Below are positions 32,763-43,917 of a DNA stretch of 64,000 nt, piece after piece; within the stretch, counting starts at the first letter, position 1; each line of letters begins with the position of its first letter. This stretch comes from Linnemannia hyalina. Lineage: Eukaryota > Mortierellomycota > Mortierellomycetes > Mortierellales > Mortierellaceae. The translations under genes and the position numbers were made by a program. The notes under the pieces are model-generated. The model was not told the DNA's origin, searched no databases, and worked only from the letters and a program-made list of their open reading frames with translations. The DNA is taken from contig JAHRHY010000029.1 in the NCBI GenBank assembly GCA_019671135.1, positions 186,001 through 250,000 on the forward strand, read 5' to 3'.

Positions 32763-34410
32763 CTACATAACTCTAGCACAAGACTTTTTGTATGGCTCGT
32801 GCACAGGAATATTCCGGCGTTCTTGAGCCTGCCAATGAACTTGACATGCTCTTTGGGAAAGATCTGGCCAAAGTTGGTATCGCTGACACGCATCACGACC
32901 TGCTGAACGCCACTCGCGTCCACCTTGGGAACTTTGACTGGTGGCAAGCTGGAAGAACATTTCATGGGGAAGGCGACGACCATGCTGATGTAGATATTGT
33001 CGACTGTCGAGGCAGAAGTTCCGGAAGTCCTTAGCATGGTCCCGAATGCAAGACGCCGAAACCGTGGCCTCTGCCTCATCTTTGTAGAGGCGGGTTGAAC
33101 TCTGATGCCGCTTCGTCTGTACAAAGACAGACACCATCCTGCGACCGTCGATTCGGATGACGAACACCATGTCTGGTCCCGATGGCTTGTGTTTGGGGAA
33201 GAAGAACGGAGCGACAGGCGTGTTGTTGCGAGTTGAATGGTGGTTGACATGTGCGTCCATAAACTCCTCCATCGACATCATCTCATGGGTCGTACATAGC
33301 AGGAGTGCAGGTTCTCTCCAGCCAACAATCTCCACCTCGCCGACAAGGCCAGGGCACATCTCCAAGATCGGGGGCTGATGAGGTCAATCAGAGAGACGTC
33401 GCGATTTGAATGTCTCGCTGAAAACGGTCATCATGTACCGCTCGAAGATGTTTCCCTGAGTGGCTGCGTCCGTCCGATCCATCAACTCCTTGAGAGCCGT
33501 TTGAAAACCTGGGTCCGTCGCGGTGAAGTAGTTCTCCACCGTCTTGAAAACGAAGTGCTCGCCGACAACGGTGACGGCGTGATGGTTGACGATCTTGATC
33601 CGACCAAATGCACATTCTACCAATGATGCATTGACGCTGTCGACTTCGAGCGTGTGTTCGCGCCGAAAGCAGCGCCTATAAAAGTAGAAGCCGAGAATGT
33701 CAAGGGCAGTCTTCACAGACTTGTCACGGCGCGCGTCTTTGTGCTTTTAATCAATGCCGTCGAGCTCGCGGCAGAGATTACCTTTGATGGTCCTGTGCTC
33801 CCATGCAACGAGCTTGTCTTCCGTGTCCTTGATGAGTGTCTTCCATGAGCCATGATCGCTGTGCTCCACGATTTTCTCCTAGAGATAAAAGGAAAAAAAT
33901 TATTTGGGATAAGCACATGGTCATTTTCTGGGCCTTTTCCTTGTCCTCATCTCAATTGGTACAAACGGGTACGTACGAACGGGAACGATGGCTGGTCGAT
34001 AGCGGTCCACAAACTTGTCGAACAGCATGTCGAGTGCATCCTGCGGAAGACTCTCGTCAAGGACCCGCCTTGATTCGTCATTCAGCAGGCACCTCCGCAC
34101 TCGAGAAACGTACGCCTTGATCGATTCGAGACCTATCCACCCTGGAAACTCAAAGCACTGTTTTATCATGTAGACAAAAAAGAAATAGGAGAAAGGTTGT
34201 TAAGAAATGTAATAGCGACAAACAATAAACAGAAATGACAATAAAATCAGACAGCATCAACCACGCTGACTTGCTAACCTCAAGTTTGGTCGAGCTATCC
34301 TTCAGGCCTGAGCCAGAACCCTGAACCCAGAAAAGGGTATTAATGCTCAAGTCATTGCCAAAAGTAACTAGAGTAATTTGATGTTGGCCGATGCCCTGAA
34401 ATGCATTCAA
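32763..34410 (-). pseudogene. Crinkler gene, copy 2 (inverted, 5'-truncated)
   Basis: This copies the 3' half of the Crinkler gene at 3.5-6.4 kb in opposite orientation. Even intron sequences match closely (34155-34278). It starts inside the exon containing QHQITLVTF, about where copy 1 has QHQLTLVTC, and includes CFEFPGWIGLESIKAYVSRV, LDILGFYFYRRCFR and NNTPVAPFFFP. It keeps about 19 residues (around VNASLVECAFG) that copy 1 has lost. It has the same TGA (33386-33384) after RRLSD as copy 1. The 3' end (SASCIRDHAKDF..., SDTNFGQIFPKEHV) continues in shifted frames. At 34.41 kb the homology stops at a Helitron fragment. Confidence 0.75.
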
Positions 34411-35810
34411 AATTGGCGACAGATTGTCGCTTTGATCTCCCTCGGGATGAATGTGAATTGACAGTCGTCAAGGCAAGGGTGAAAGAGTGCACTGTCGCCG
34501 TACACAGGACGACATTTACGTCAACAACTACAGCCCAGATATTCTTCGGATGGCCAGGGCAAACATCGACATCCAGATGAACGCAGGAGACAAGCCTCTG
34601 TCATACATCTGTAAATACATCAAGAAACCGGCGGTAGTCTACAAAGGGTCTATTCAACCATCAGATAAGCTGCGGGGGGTGATTCATACATTGTTTTCAA
34701 CGATTTTTTTTTGGCGGCCGGGACAAAATAAAAAGGGTGTACCAATGGATTAACTCGGTGGTTTTTTTTAACCGTTTCTCTGCCTCGCCATTTTTTGACA
34801 TACATAGATCAGGAACAAGATCGACGCAAGAATGAACTGGTTGCAGTTGTGGATGTGCAGAAAGATGATCGAGGTGTTCCAAATAAGTGGTACAGGCGAT
34901 CGCTATGCTGTTGTTGTAATGTACTTCAAAATTTCATATATAAAAATGATGACAGGCGAATGAAACTGAATGAATAATTATGGCTGCTACGACTATGCTA
35001 ATCAATGACATATGCCTTCTCCATACTCTTGCATATAATTTTTTTTATCACCGGATGTCCCTTCCTGAGGTCTGTCTAGAGATCTGTAGTTTCAACATTA
35101 GCCGCAAGAGCCACAACGTGATGTTTCTTCCAACCCACCGGCCGGAGGATGAGATGAATCTGTTGAAACCGAGACGGGCACCGAACTCTCTACAGGATGA
35201 AGACGAGTGTGTGTTTGCTGATAATCTCTGGAAGCAATATCTCCAAAGGCCTCAGGGAGAATTGTTTGTGTACCTGACGTTCCCGGAGTTCATATCCTCT
35301 TACAAGGAGGTGTCTGTCAGGAGAGTGGCTCCTCCTCCTCCCTACGACGCCGCCATCAATAAGGGAATATACCTGAACATGCGAGCTCCGGTACCTCGAA
35401 AGTACCAAGCATATCAAGCAGGTCACGAGGCGATCCCTCGATGGAGAGCGACACCAACAACAGATGTGGAAGAAGCTTGCTTGCATGTTTTGATGCTCAA
35501 TATCCCCTAGGGAAGCGACAGCGACCGAAGGCTACAGAAGAATGAAGCCGACGTTCTTTTGTCTTACCGAACGTCTTATGAAACATGGCCCGAACTCGAC
35601 CAACGTGGCAATCTTCGGCAATATCGCGCCGCTCTTCACTAAAGGAGGAAAAGCAGAAGATCAGGAGATCGCCATTGATGCCGACTGCGAACAGAAACTC
35701 ACCCGTGACCAGCAGCACCGTCTGGCGATCATCTCACAGCCTGGCCTGCATCTGGTGGAAGGAGTTGCTAAATTATCTTGTTTGTGTTTTCTTTCTACCA
35801 ATTCACGTAA
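34411..35810 (+). pseudogene. Helitron Rep/helicase fragment
   Basis: The plus strand encodes DCRFDLPRDECELTVV near 34410, then, after a frame change, DIYVNNYSPDILRMARANI and LSYICKYIKKP (34500-34635). These match the Helitron-like N region between Rep motifs (usual form 'CRFGFP...', 'YNP.LL...N.DI', 'YL.KY..K'). A second block (35055-35510) contains MSLPEVCLEI and a region ending near the FPEFISSYKEV segment, which fits the stretch before the Pif1-type helicase domain. Catalytic Rep HUH/Tyr motifs and the helicase are not seen. Several frame changes and stops occur. A later frame (35542-35814) is not assigned. Confidence 0.5.
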
Positions 35811-35961
35811 ATAGCTTTAGTTTCTTCTAGTTCCCTTCCTCCTCATCTTGCAATAAAAACCATCAGCCTTGCAATTTCAACACTCCAGTCCTCACTCCTC
35901 TTTCTTATTCCTCCAGCCCTCACAGTTCTTGTCCAGAACCTGGCACAGCCTCCGGAAAGAA

Positions 35962-36170
35962 CCCTCTTCAACATCAATCTACAAGAGACGAGGGTCAAGA
36001 TCGAGCTTGCATTTGGATAGCTCAAAGACGCTTTCGTTGCCTCATCAACTTGCGATTGGACCACACTGAGGAGATCGACATGCGATGCCTCAATCAAAAG
36101 ATCATGGCCTGCGTTGTCATCCATAATATTCTTATGGCTAAGGATATTCCTCATGACATGCTAGTCTAAG
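35962..36170 (+). pseudogene. PIF/Harbinger transposase C-terminal fragment
   Basis: The sequence reads FNINLQETRVKIELAFG, then TAG, LKDAF, and after a frameshift RCLINLRL...MACVVIHNILM. This is the end of DDE_Tnp_4 nucleases, where the third acidic residue lies in an 'E.AFG.LK.RF..L' motif and is followed by 'ACV.LHN.L'. Only this end is present. A stop and a frameshift within 60 bases confirm decay. Confidence 0.55.
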
Positions 36171-36409
36171 ACATCTTGAGCGATGACTTGTTGATGCTGC
36201 CAGTGAAAAGAGAAACAGGAGCAGAGAGGGTGAGAATGGGTAGACGAGCAGCAGCAGATGGCGATGGTGAAAGCGATGAAAAATGATGGTAGGGCGGTGG
36301 AGGATCTTCCTTGGCGTACATTCGACACCGATGCTGAGGAGGCAAGAGATGAAAGGGTACAACAAATCCTGGGGTCGAGGAAAAGAGAGAAACTGACCAG
36401 GGCAATGCT
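36171..36409. other. Short spacer downstream of the F-box gene
   Basis: No gene was recognised. The purine-rich plus strand could extend the transposase relic with a Glu/Arg-rich tail. Confidence 0.3.
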
Positions 36410-38818
36410 TTAATAAAAACCCGTATTATTAATATACAGTTTAGCTAGTTTTGAACGCTTGAGGCTACCAGGTTCGTTCAAATTTACACATCCTTTGACC
36501 ACAAGTCCCGGCCGACGGAGCTTGAGCCATTTCCATTGAGGTTCATTCTCAAGCAACCATCCATTAGCGCCATGGTGACTGTTGACATACGAAAACTCGC
36601 GGAGACACGGCCAATTCAGTTCCATAAACTCCACCTCGGCTTGGTCTGGCAAGACCCACCGCGGCCATTTGTCAGTCCGCACTCGTAGAACACGTAGGTT
36701 CCTGAGTCCACGCAGCAGGTGCAACAGTCCCGGATTTTCCTCCGCCGCGCGACTGTCGTCCTTCTCGTCTTGCCCTTTTTTAATCGGACCTCCAAGCCTC
36801 AGCTCCTTTGTCCAGTACACGTCTGAAGTGCTAGCCGCCTTCGTACTACCGATTACAAGCTCTTGCAGTTTCGATAAATGTCCGACTTGAGTCCAAAAGT
36901 GCCTTCTCGATTCCGTGTAGTCCTTGTAGCCTTGCGAAGGTGATCCCACACGTCGTGGTCCAAAAAATACACAGTCAAACAGCCACAGGACCTCTAAACC
37001 CGCGCAGCTCCATCGTCCGGTCTTGAAATCGATGTCCTTATAGGCCGTGGCATAACCGGAAAACCCCTTCTCGAGACGGAGAACCTTCAGCGCACTGCAC
37101 CGCAACAGAACCTGGTGGAGAATCGCGCTCGAGATCGTCTTGAAAGATGGCAGGATCAGGACCGTTAGGGTATCAGCATGCGGGCAGAAATATCGTTTGT
37201 TGAGCATTGAGGCACACGTAACCGATATCGATGAAAGCGCGTTACAGTTTTCGAGAACATTGTATATCTCAGGGAAGGCGTCACAATTGTCGGTTCCAGG
37301 TGAGAAAGTGAAATGCTGTAGTTTTGGACATCCCGATCGAATGACAAGGCCAAGGTCCCTGGCCGTGGTTGTTTCTGCTCTAGGAAGTCTGAGAGATCGA
37401 AGGTTGGGTAGGCCAGAGCGGAAAAGGGGCTCTAAAAAGGTAGCTGGATAAGGGCGATACTGGCGGGGAGGTAGCTCCAACTTGGTAATCATAGGATATC
37501 CATCTGCCCTCAACTGACGCTCAAGCTCGTTGAAAGTATCCATCTCCTGATTTCCTATTTCATCCTCGTCCTCATCCCCGTCAGAAAAATGACTGTGATC
37601 CTCATCCGAATAATAACTGCGTTCGTCATCGGAATCTTCACTGCAGCACCAATCTCCAAAAAGAATCGCCTCCAGTCGCGGATGCTTGTTCAGTAGGTCC
37701 ATAACCATCTGGAGAGCCGTGGGAATCGTTGGACCTTTAACGGACATGTAGACACGCAGTAGTTGCAATTGTTGCAAGGCCAGGAACGCTGGCAAGAAAG
37801 TCTCTGGATATCGCCACACAAGCAGGGTATTGAGCTCCAGTTGCGTCAGATGGTGTTGTCGACCAATAGTTGAAATCAATGGATGCAAGTACTTCTTCTT
37901 GTTGCGGTCATCGCAAAAGTCGTCCAAATCATCGTCATCGGCGCAGACGTGTAGTCGGGTAAGTGAATCGCATCGTCCAAAGACCTTGAAAAGTTCGGGA
38001 TCCGAGAGACCAACCTCCAGGTCAAGTGAACGCAGGTACGCCATGTTCCGATCAAGAGCCTCCGTTAGGCAGTCGTCTTCCGTAAAGACGTAATGGTACC
38101 AGAGTATAGAGTGAAAGACATTTTGGAGGCCTTTGCTGGTTTGACAAAGTCGACCAAGATCTACGGCGTCCAAGAACCTGGAAACGAGCCAGGCGATTTC
38201 CGCGATAGCAAATATGTCGGGCTGACTCTCCTTAGATGCGGACATAGGTCTCTTGTTATTGTCGTTGTTGTTGCTGTTGTTGTTAGAGCTTGTTGAAACC
38301 CAGGGTGTATCGTCTGCTTGGCCGTTGCCATCCGATGGCTTTTTTGGTGGTGGTGACGCGTGAACCACAACAGCAGGATTCGCCGCCGCGTTCTGAGCGG
38401 TTAAAAGCCGAGCCTTGAACCGTAAGACCGGCTTGATGAATAAGTCATGACCGCTGAGATAACCCTTGTCGCCCTTGGTCAAGCCCCGTCTCCGATTGAT
38501 CTTCTTTTCCTCATCGTTTACAAACACTTCAATATATCTGTGTATGTTTGCGGTGGTTGGCGTCTTGGGCCAGTCATGAAGGTCGCAGAAGTCCTATGAA
38601 TGCGGGCGAAATAAGACAAAAGAGGTGTAAGTTTTTTTCTAATTTGCGCACAGAGGGCAAATCGAAACTGACTTTTTTTCTTCTCAACTTACTTCCCAAA
38701 AGACAACACCCGCATCTTCATCCGGGAGTGATTTCATACGAATGGATCTTTGGCGTCGGTAATCCTTGTCCTCCTGTTTTCCCAAAGAACGCCTCGAGAG
38801 AATCTTCTTGACCGTCAT
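36410..38818 (-). CDS. F-box-like protein with leucine-rich repeats
   Basis: Two exons in phase (38818-38693 and 38593-36410) give about 769 residues starting MTVKKILSRRSLGKQ. A long-frame start further in has no ATG and is part of exon 2. After a basic N-terminus and an Asn/Ser-rich stretch comes an F-box-like helix set, about residues 155-200 (IFAIAEIAWLVSRFLDAVDL, then KGLQNVFHSILWYHYVF). Irregular leucine-rich repeats follow (YLRSLDLEVGL, LTQLELNTLLVW, LRSLRLPRAE, ALKVLRLEKGF, LRVLRVRTDKW), with an acidic insert (DEDEDE) in the middle. Such proteins usually recruit substrates to SCF ubiquitin ligases; the substrate is unknown. A 5' UTR intron is possible (GTAAGT near 38958, acceptor near 38828). 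A CRE-like site lies about 300 bases upstream. Confidence 0.7.
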
Positions 38819-39113
38819 GATCGCTGTGACCCAAGTCAAGAATCAAAGAAAGGGAAATAGGGAAAGAAAAGAGCCAAAGAGTCAGTTTCGAATAAGAGTC
38901 AAAGAGTGCATGAAAGATGGCGTGCTTGAGTTGCAATTAATGGAAAGTAAAAACTTACGATGAGGAAGGAGATGGTCGAATTGGTTTCGAGGATGCAATT
39001 GAAGAATGAAGTGTTTTAATGGTTTGGCGGTTTAGGAAGGACAAGACAACCAGGAATTTTAAAATGAGAGGTCTGAGAATGGATGCCTGACTAGAGGAGA
39101 ATGGGCGCCTAAA

Positions 39114-39121
39114 TTACGTCA
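39114..39121. promoter_or_regulatory. CRE-like TTACGTCA between the F-box gene and nuclease copy A
   Basis: The context GCCTAAATTACGTCACCGAAG recurs in similar form at 43882 and 21187. Here it lies about 300 bases upstream of the F-box gene start and about 90 bases past the stop of nuclease copy A. It could serve the F-box promoter or the 3' end of the nuclease unit. Confidence 0.45.
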
Positions 39122-39208
39122 CCGAAGACGCATCTGTGCACCCACACCCTCCTATCTGCACTAATGTGTGTGGGCGAACCATCACACAGACTATGTATAG
39201 CAGCTGCT

Positions 39209-42200
39209 CTATTTATCCTCTTGAGCCACCTTCCCACGACGACCCCGACTTGAGCTGGAGGTCGAAGCTGCCCTCTTGCGCGATCCCTTTGGTCGATTGA
39301 TGGCGGTGGTGGTGTTGCTGCTGGAGGAGGCGGCGGTGGAACTTGTAGCGGGTCCAGCGCCGGCTTTTGCCATCCATGGGAGAGAGCCGTCAGCGGCTAC
39401 AGGGTGTAGATACTCAGGCCGCTCTTGCTTTTCCAGATATCCACGTACAATGTTCGCCATATTCTCGGCTGCCATAACGTCGCGATGATGATACACTTGG
39501 CACTCGGGGCAGTAGAAGCGGCGGAGAGTGACCTGGGCGACAAAGTGGCCGCAGTGAAGGCACTTCTTACTCGTGTAGTACTCGTTCAGACCGACGATAA
39601 TGTAACCGAGAGAGCGGGCCTAATTCCAGAAAAAAAAAATCAAAGGAGCATACGTATTAGTTTTTTTAACACACGGAGACCCATAAAGGGGTACTCTCCG
39701 CTAATGGACACTTTCAAGGCAATGGTTACCTTTTGAATGAAGTAGCTGAGAAAGGTCGAGTTGAGGGCTGACAGTCCGCTCGTGATAGAGAAGTTCCCAA
39801 GACCGACGCCAATGAGAACTGGATTTGATGGGTCATATCGCTCGCCAAGACTTCCTCCCACGATCCCAAGGAGCCGATTTGCGATAAGCTGGTACTCATA
39901 ATCGCGGGCCCTCTCCATGTCCCACTTCTGCCGCTTGTACAGATTTCCCGAGCCAGCATAAAACTTCTGGAGACACTCCTCCACCCGCTTCAGCTCCTGT
40001 ACATAGTTGATCACGCTCGAGCCTTGGCCTTTGAGGGGCGGAAGTCGAGACTCGATGTCGGATATCGATACCTGCTGTCCATCCACAGAGACCTGCTCTT
40101 GCTTTGCGTCCTCAAGCCAGCGCCGGAATCTGAACGTAGGTTGGTAAACGGCTTTCTGTTTGACAGCCAGGTTCAGAAATGTTGTCCTGGACGAGAAGGT
40201 AGGTAACCCTTGTGACTGTGGCAACGGGATGGGGACTTTGGTCGATACGGAGGTAGTTGCATTAATCGATTGCTGATTGTCGGTGGCGTGGTAGTGGCGA
40301 CGGTGGTGGTGGTGGTGGTGGTGGTGGTGGTGGTGGTGGTGGTGACGTCTTCCATAGATGACTCGTTCGCATTATCCATGCCCTTAGACTGGCTCAACAC
40401 GTCCTCTGCAAGATCCGCGAAGGCACCAATAACGCATACTTGTCCACCGTCCAATGTCAAAGTCTTGATCCTTTCGACAGGGACACCTGGCCAAAGCTTC
40501 TCGATATCCTCCTTGCAGGTTATCACACGCCGGATTTCTTGGAGATAGTAGTCTGTGCCTCCAACCGTAGACGTCAGCTTGGGTGGCAGCTTGGTAGGTT
40601 CCAACCGACGGTACCGTACTGATTGCAACTCACGGAGCTTGTAGGCCGGAAGTTGAAGCCGGAATCCGTCCGTGCGAATGGAGCCACGCAGGATGTATCC
40701 TTTTGTGGCGTAATTGATCGGATCGACCCACTTGTCCTGAACAGCTGTCAAATGCGACTTGATCTGTTCTAAGGTGAGAAGCTTGATAGCCCCGCGATGA
40801 CCGGCCTTCCTCCGCTGACGGCTCGTTTTAACCTGAGGCGCGACATCAGCAATGAACTGCTTGATAATGATCCCGGGACCCTTGCCAGCGATCCAGCTCG
40901 TGATATCGAATAAGGTATTGACAGGAGATCCATCCTCTGCAACCAGATCCGTAAGTCGCGTCTTGAGCGATTCTCTCTTCCAGAAAAACGAAGCAAGCTC
41001 AGGCTCAGTGAACGACACGAATGGTAACTCGAACGAGGTGAGAGGGATGATCCGACGCCTGTTGCCAGTGATTCGATTTAGTTGAAGAAAGTTCTCAACA
41101 GCGGAGATGTCGTCCTGTATACCAATGTCAGCCTCTGGTGGCAATAAATGTTTCGCCACCATAGCTGTGGCCTAAAAATGAAAAACAAGAGTGAGAATGT
41201 TAACTTTGTGATTTAAATTGAAATACATAATAAGTAGGTACTGATGCTTTGATTCATACCTGCTTGTGAAGGTCATAGGGGCCATGTCCATAGATCCGCT
41301 GTAATTCGACTGCGAGTTGTACTGAGATAGAGCGAACAAGCATGGAAGGGGTGAACGGCATAGTCTCGTTGAGGTCTCTCCTAGCCCGAATAGGGTGATG
41401 GAACCCGTGATCTGTCAACCAGTCAATGAGCTTGTTCACAACGACACCCACTCTTGTTTTACTCGGGTAGTTCCCGGAATAGAGATATGCCAGGAAAGGC
41501 CGCAGAAATTTTTGCTCGAGATTGCCCTTGTCGTCCAGGTCGGTGTTGTCCTCCTCCTTCTGCTCAACATCCTGTTGCTCCTTGTCGGCAGCATTGGGTT
41601 TGATACGCACACATAGATGGGTAAGGATTTCTCGCTCGTCCTTTGTGACAGCATCGCGCTTGGCTTTGCGACGCTCGACGTTGGTCATGGTCATTGGCGG
41701 GGAGAGCTTCTGCAACTCTGCCCTCTTCGTCTCCTCTGCGGCGTGCATCCTGACAGCCAATGTCTCAACAAACTCTCCGATCAGCCGCTGGGCATTCCGT
41801 TTGACAGTTGCTGCTGATTGGACAGCCTCCTGTAGGCAATCCACCACTTCCTGCTGCACAATGTTAAGATTCAGTGGGATTTCCGGGTTTCCGAGTGTTG
41901 CTCCATCTCCTGATACACGTCCAACATTCGCCTCCAAGGTGCCAATTTCCAGCCATGCGGTAGTATGGTGCCAAGAAAGAGATCGCAATAATCCACTCTT
42001 GTCCTTGTCGGCGATCGGTTTCATGTTGGGTTGTGGTGGTTTGTTGGCCTTTGACGTCGTCTTTTTGGCTGGGGTGGGGTTGACAGTCTCCGGTCGTTCT
42101 TGGTAAAACTTCAGTTTGAATTGCTTAGCCTTGGGAGGTGGAGCATGGACAACCTTGCGGGTTCTCTCCTTGAACGAGAATCGTCCTCGGTTCCGCGGGA

Positions 42201-43654
42201 TCCGTGTCCTTGATAAGGGTGGATGGCCGTCAGCATCTGGGGCAGACATCACAGAAGTAGACTGTTGAGATGGACTGGAATCAGAAGAAATTTGTTGTGA
42301 AGGACCACGCGCAGGTTGCGGTGTAGTGACGGTCTTTGTCTTGGAGATAGCAGCGGGTGACTCGACCGTCCGGTACCGGTTGAAGGTCTTTGGCGAGGGT
42401 AGCCGTACAATGTCATCCTTGGGCCTATTTATTACATACCAACAAAAGCACATGATGAGAACTGTAGTTCATAAATAACTCTCCGCAAAGTACAAAAATC
42501 CTCAAAAAATACATTGTACAATTACCTCTCTTTGACTCCTGCCGCTCGAATATTTTTTATGGATTGGTGCTTGATGCAAAGTTCGTTGAACCTGTGCTGC
42601 AGTACACGGAAGAGCTGCAAGGCTTGCGACTCTTGGACTAAAGGCCGGATTGGCTCTTGCTGTAAAAGAATGAACACCCGGATCGAGTTCTCGAATGTCT
42701 CCTCTTTCGTGTTTTTCACCACGACTTGGCCGTGGGTAAGGTAGGCAGTGACAATCTCTCGGGCGTCTATTTTAAAAAAAAAAAAAAAAAAAGTAATCAG
42801 AATGAGAACCAGCTTTGTAAAATATTTGGCTGAGAATGCCAAAAAAAAGAAGTCGCCACTCAATTTCAACGCGATATTACCTGGTCTTGATCCAATCGAT
42901 TTGATAATGCTGAAGTTGGTTACTGGCCCAAGCGAGTAGATGTTCTTGTGATAGTCATTTCGAGATACTACCGCGAGCGCCGTCAGCTGCGTCCGAGAGA
43001 TACCAAGAGTTGCGAGGACATCGGGAATCTTGTAAACGAGGATAAGGTTATTGGAGACTGGACGCCAGAGGGTCGTGACTGATTGATACGCCATCATATC
43101 ACTGTCCGAGATAATGACGTCAATGCCCTGAGCATCCATAGCAATAGCAAGATCAGCCTCCGTCCTGCAAACGATAACAGTCCAACCGCGGTGCCGCATG
43201 TAGTTGGCAAACTCCTGGCGACTCCTCAACGACCAGTGAAAAGACGACTTGAGTCCAGCCTTGACGTCAGTGAAGTGTCGTTTCCTGACCCTCAAATTGC
43301 TGTTCAGTCTCTCCTCGAAAACCTTGATGCTCTTTTCCGTCCGGTTCAGGGCCTTGTGTCGCTTTGCGTCTCGTGCCTTGGCTGTATCCATTTTTTCCTC
43401 TGCCTGATCGCGTCAATGTATAAACGCATGTTGAGTGGGTCGCCAAATCGTTTAATGTCGTTTTCCAAAATCCTGTGCGCATCATCGGGAGGCAAGTTCT
43501 GGTTCGAGTAGGCTTGTTGGATGACGGGAAAGCAGTTGGCCATCACATCAAAGCGACGTGTGCCTGTTGTCAGGGAGGCTAGGACTGATTGGTATAGAAC
43601 AGTAGGGTTGTAGCCCTTCTTGCGAATGAAAGGGTACCAGTCGAAGAGCCCCAT
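39209..43654 (-). CDS. XPG/FEN1-like nuclease fused to a Fanzor/TnpB-like RuvC nuclease (copy A)
   Basis: Five exons: 43654-42881, 42766-42526, 42424-41260, 41171-39730 and 39619-39209. All four joins have GT-AG borders and correct phase, about 1,340 residues. The N-terminal third is flap-nuclease-like: MGLFDWYPFIRKKGY, FDVMANCF, YID, RTEADLAIAM, ISDSDMMAY and VVSRNDYHKNIYSLG, giving an acidic residue at each of the seven FEN1 metal positions. A Pro/Lys-rich linker and a helical region follow. The C-terminal part has RuvC-I TLDGGQVCVIGAF (about residue 965), RuvC-II GLNEYYTSKKC, a CxxC...CxxC zinc ribbon, and RuvC-III HHRDVMAAENM, in the style of Fanzor proteins. Two one-base frameshifts are apparent: near 43405, where the paralogue has a complete codon, and at the (ACC)n tract near 40300. 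They may be errors or decay. An alternative upstream ATG is at 43765. Confidence 0.65.
40302..40344 (-). repeat. Coding trinucleotide repeat (ACC)14 in copy A
   Basis: Fourteen GGT units on the plus strand encode poly-Thr on the minus strand between RuvC-I and the next conserved block. The reading frame before the tract (ending EDV) and the frame that continues as DNQQSINATTSVS differ, so a one- or two-base length change within or beside the tract breaks the gene. Confidence 0.8.
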
Positions 43655-43888
43655 GGTGTTGGGGCTTGTGCTTTTGGGGTCGGAAGAAACGAATGTTGAT
43701 GAGGATAGTCGGTTTGCTGAGGTAGTAAGAGTAGGAAAATGGTGAGGAAGAAACAGCTTTGTCATTTCATAGTAGTCCAGTAAAGTCTTGTGAGAGTTAA
43801 TTTCGATCCATATTAGGAAAGATCACATAGATTCTTTCAGTCAACAAGAGAATTATGGCGTCCATTGTCCTGCTCCCGGATGCCTAAA

Positions 43889-43896
43889 TTACGTCA
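43889..43896. promoter_or_regulatory. CRE-like TTACGTCA upstream of nuclease copy A
   Basis: The context GCCTAAATTACGTCACTGTAGACGC is shared with 39108-39132 (there ...CACCGAAGACGC). It is about 235 bases upstream of the ATG at 43654 and about 25 bases past the stop of fragment C. Confidence 0.45.
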
Positions 43897-43917
43897 CTGT
43901 AGACGCAACCCAAGCAC

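Noticed and set aside
42522..43391. The XPG part of copy A as a separate gene beside an independent RuvC gene
   Set aside because: The splice donor at 42525 joins in phase to the acceptor at 42425, and fragment C shows the same XPG-to-linker order.
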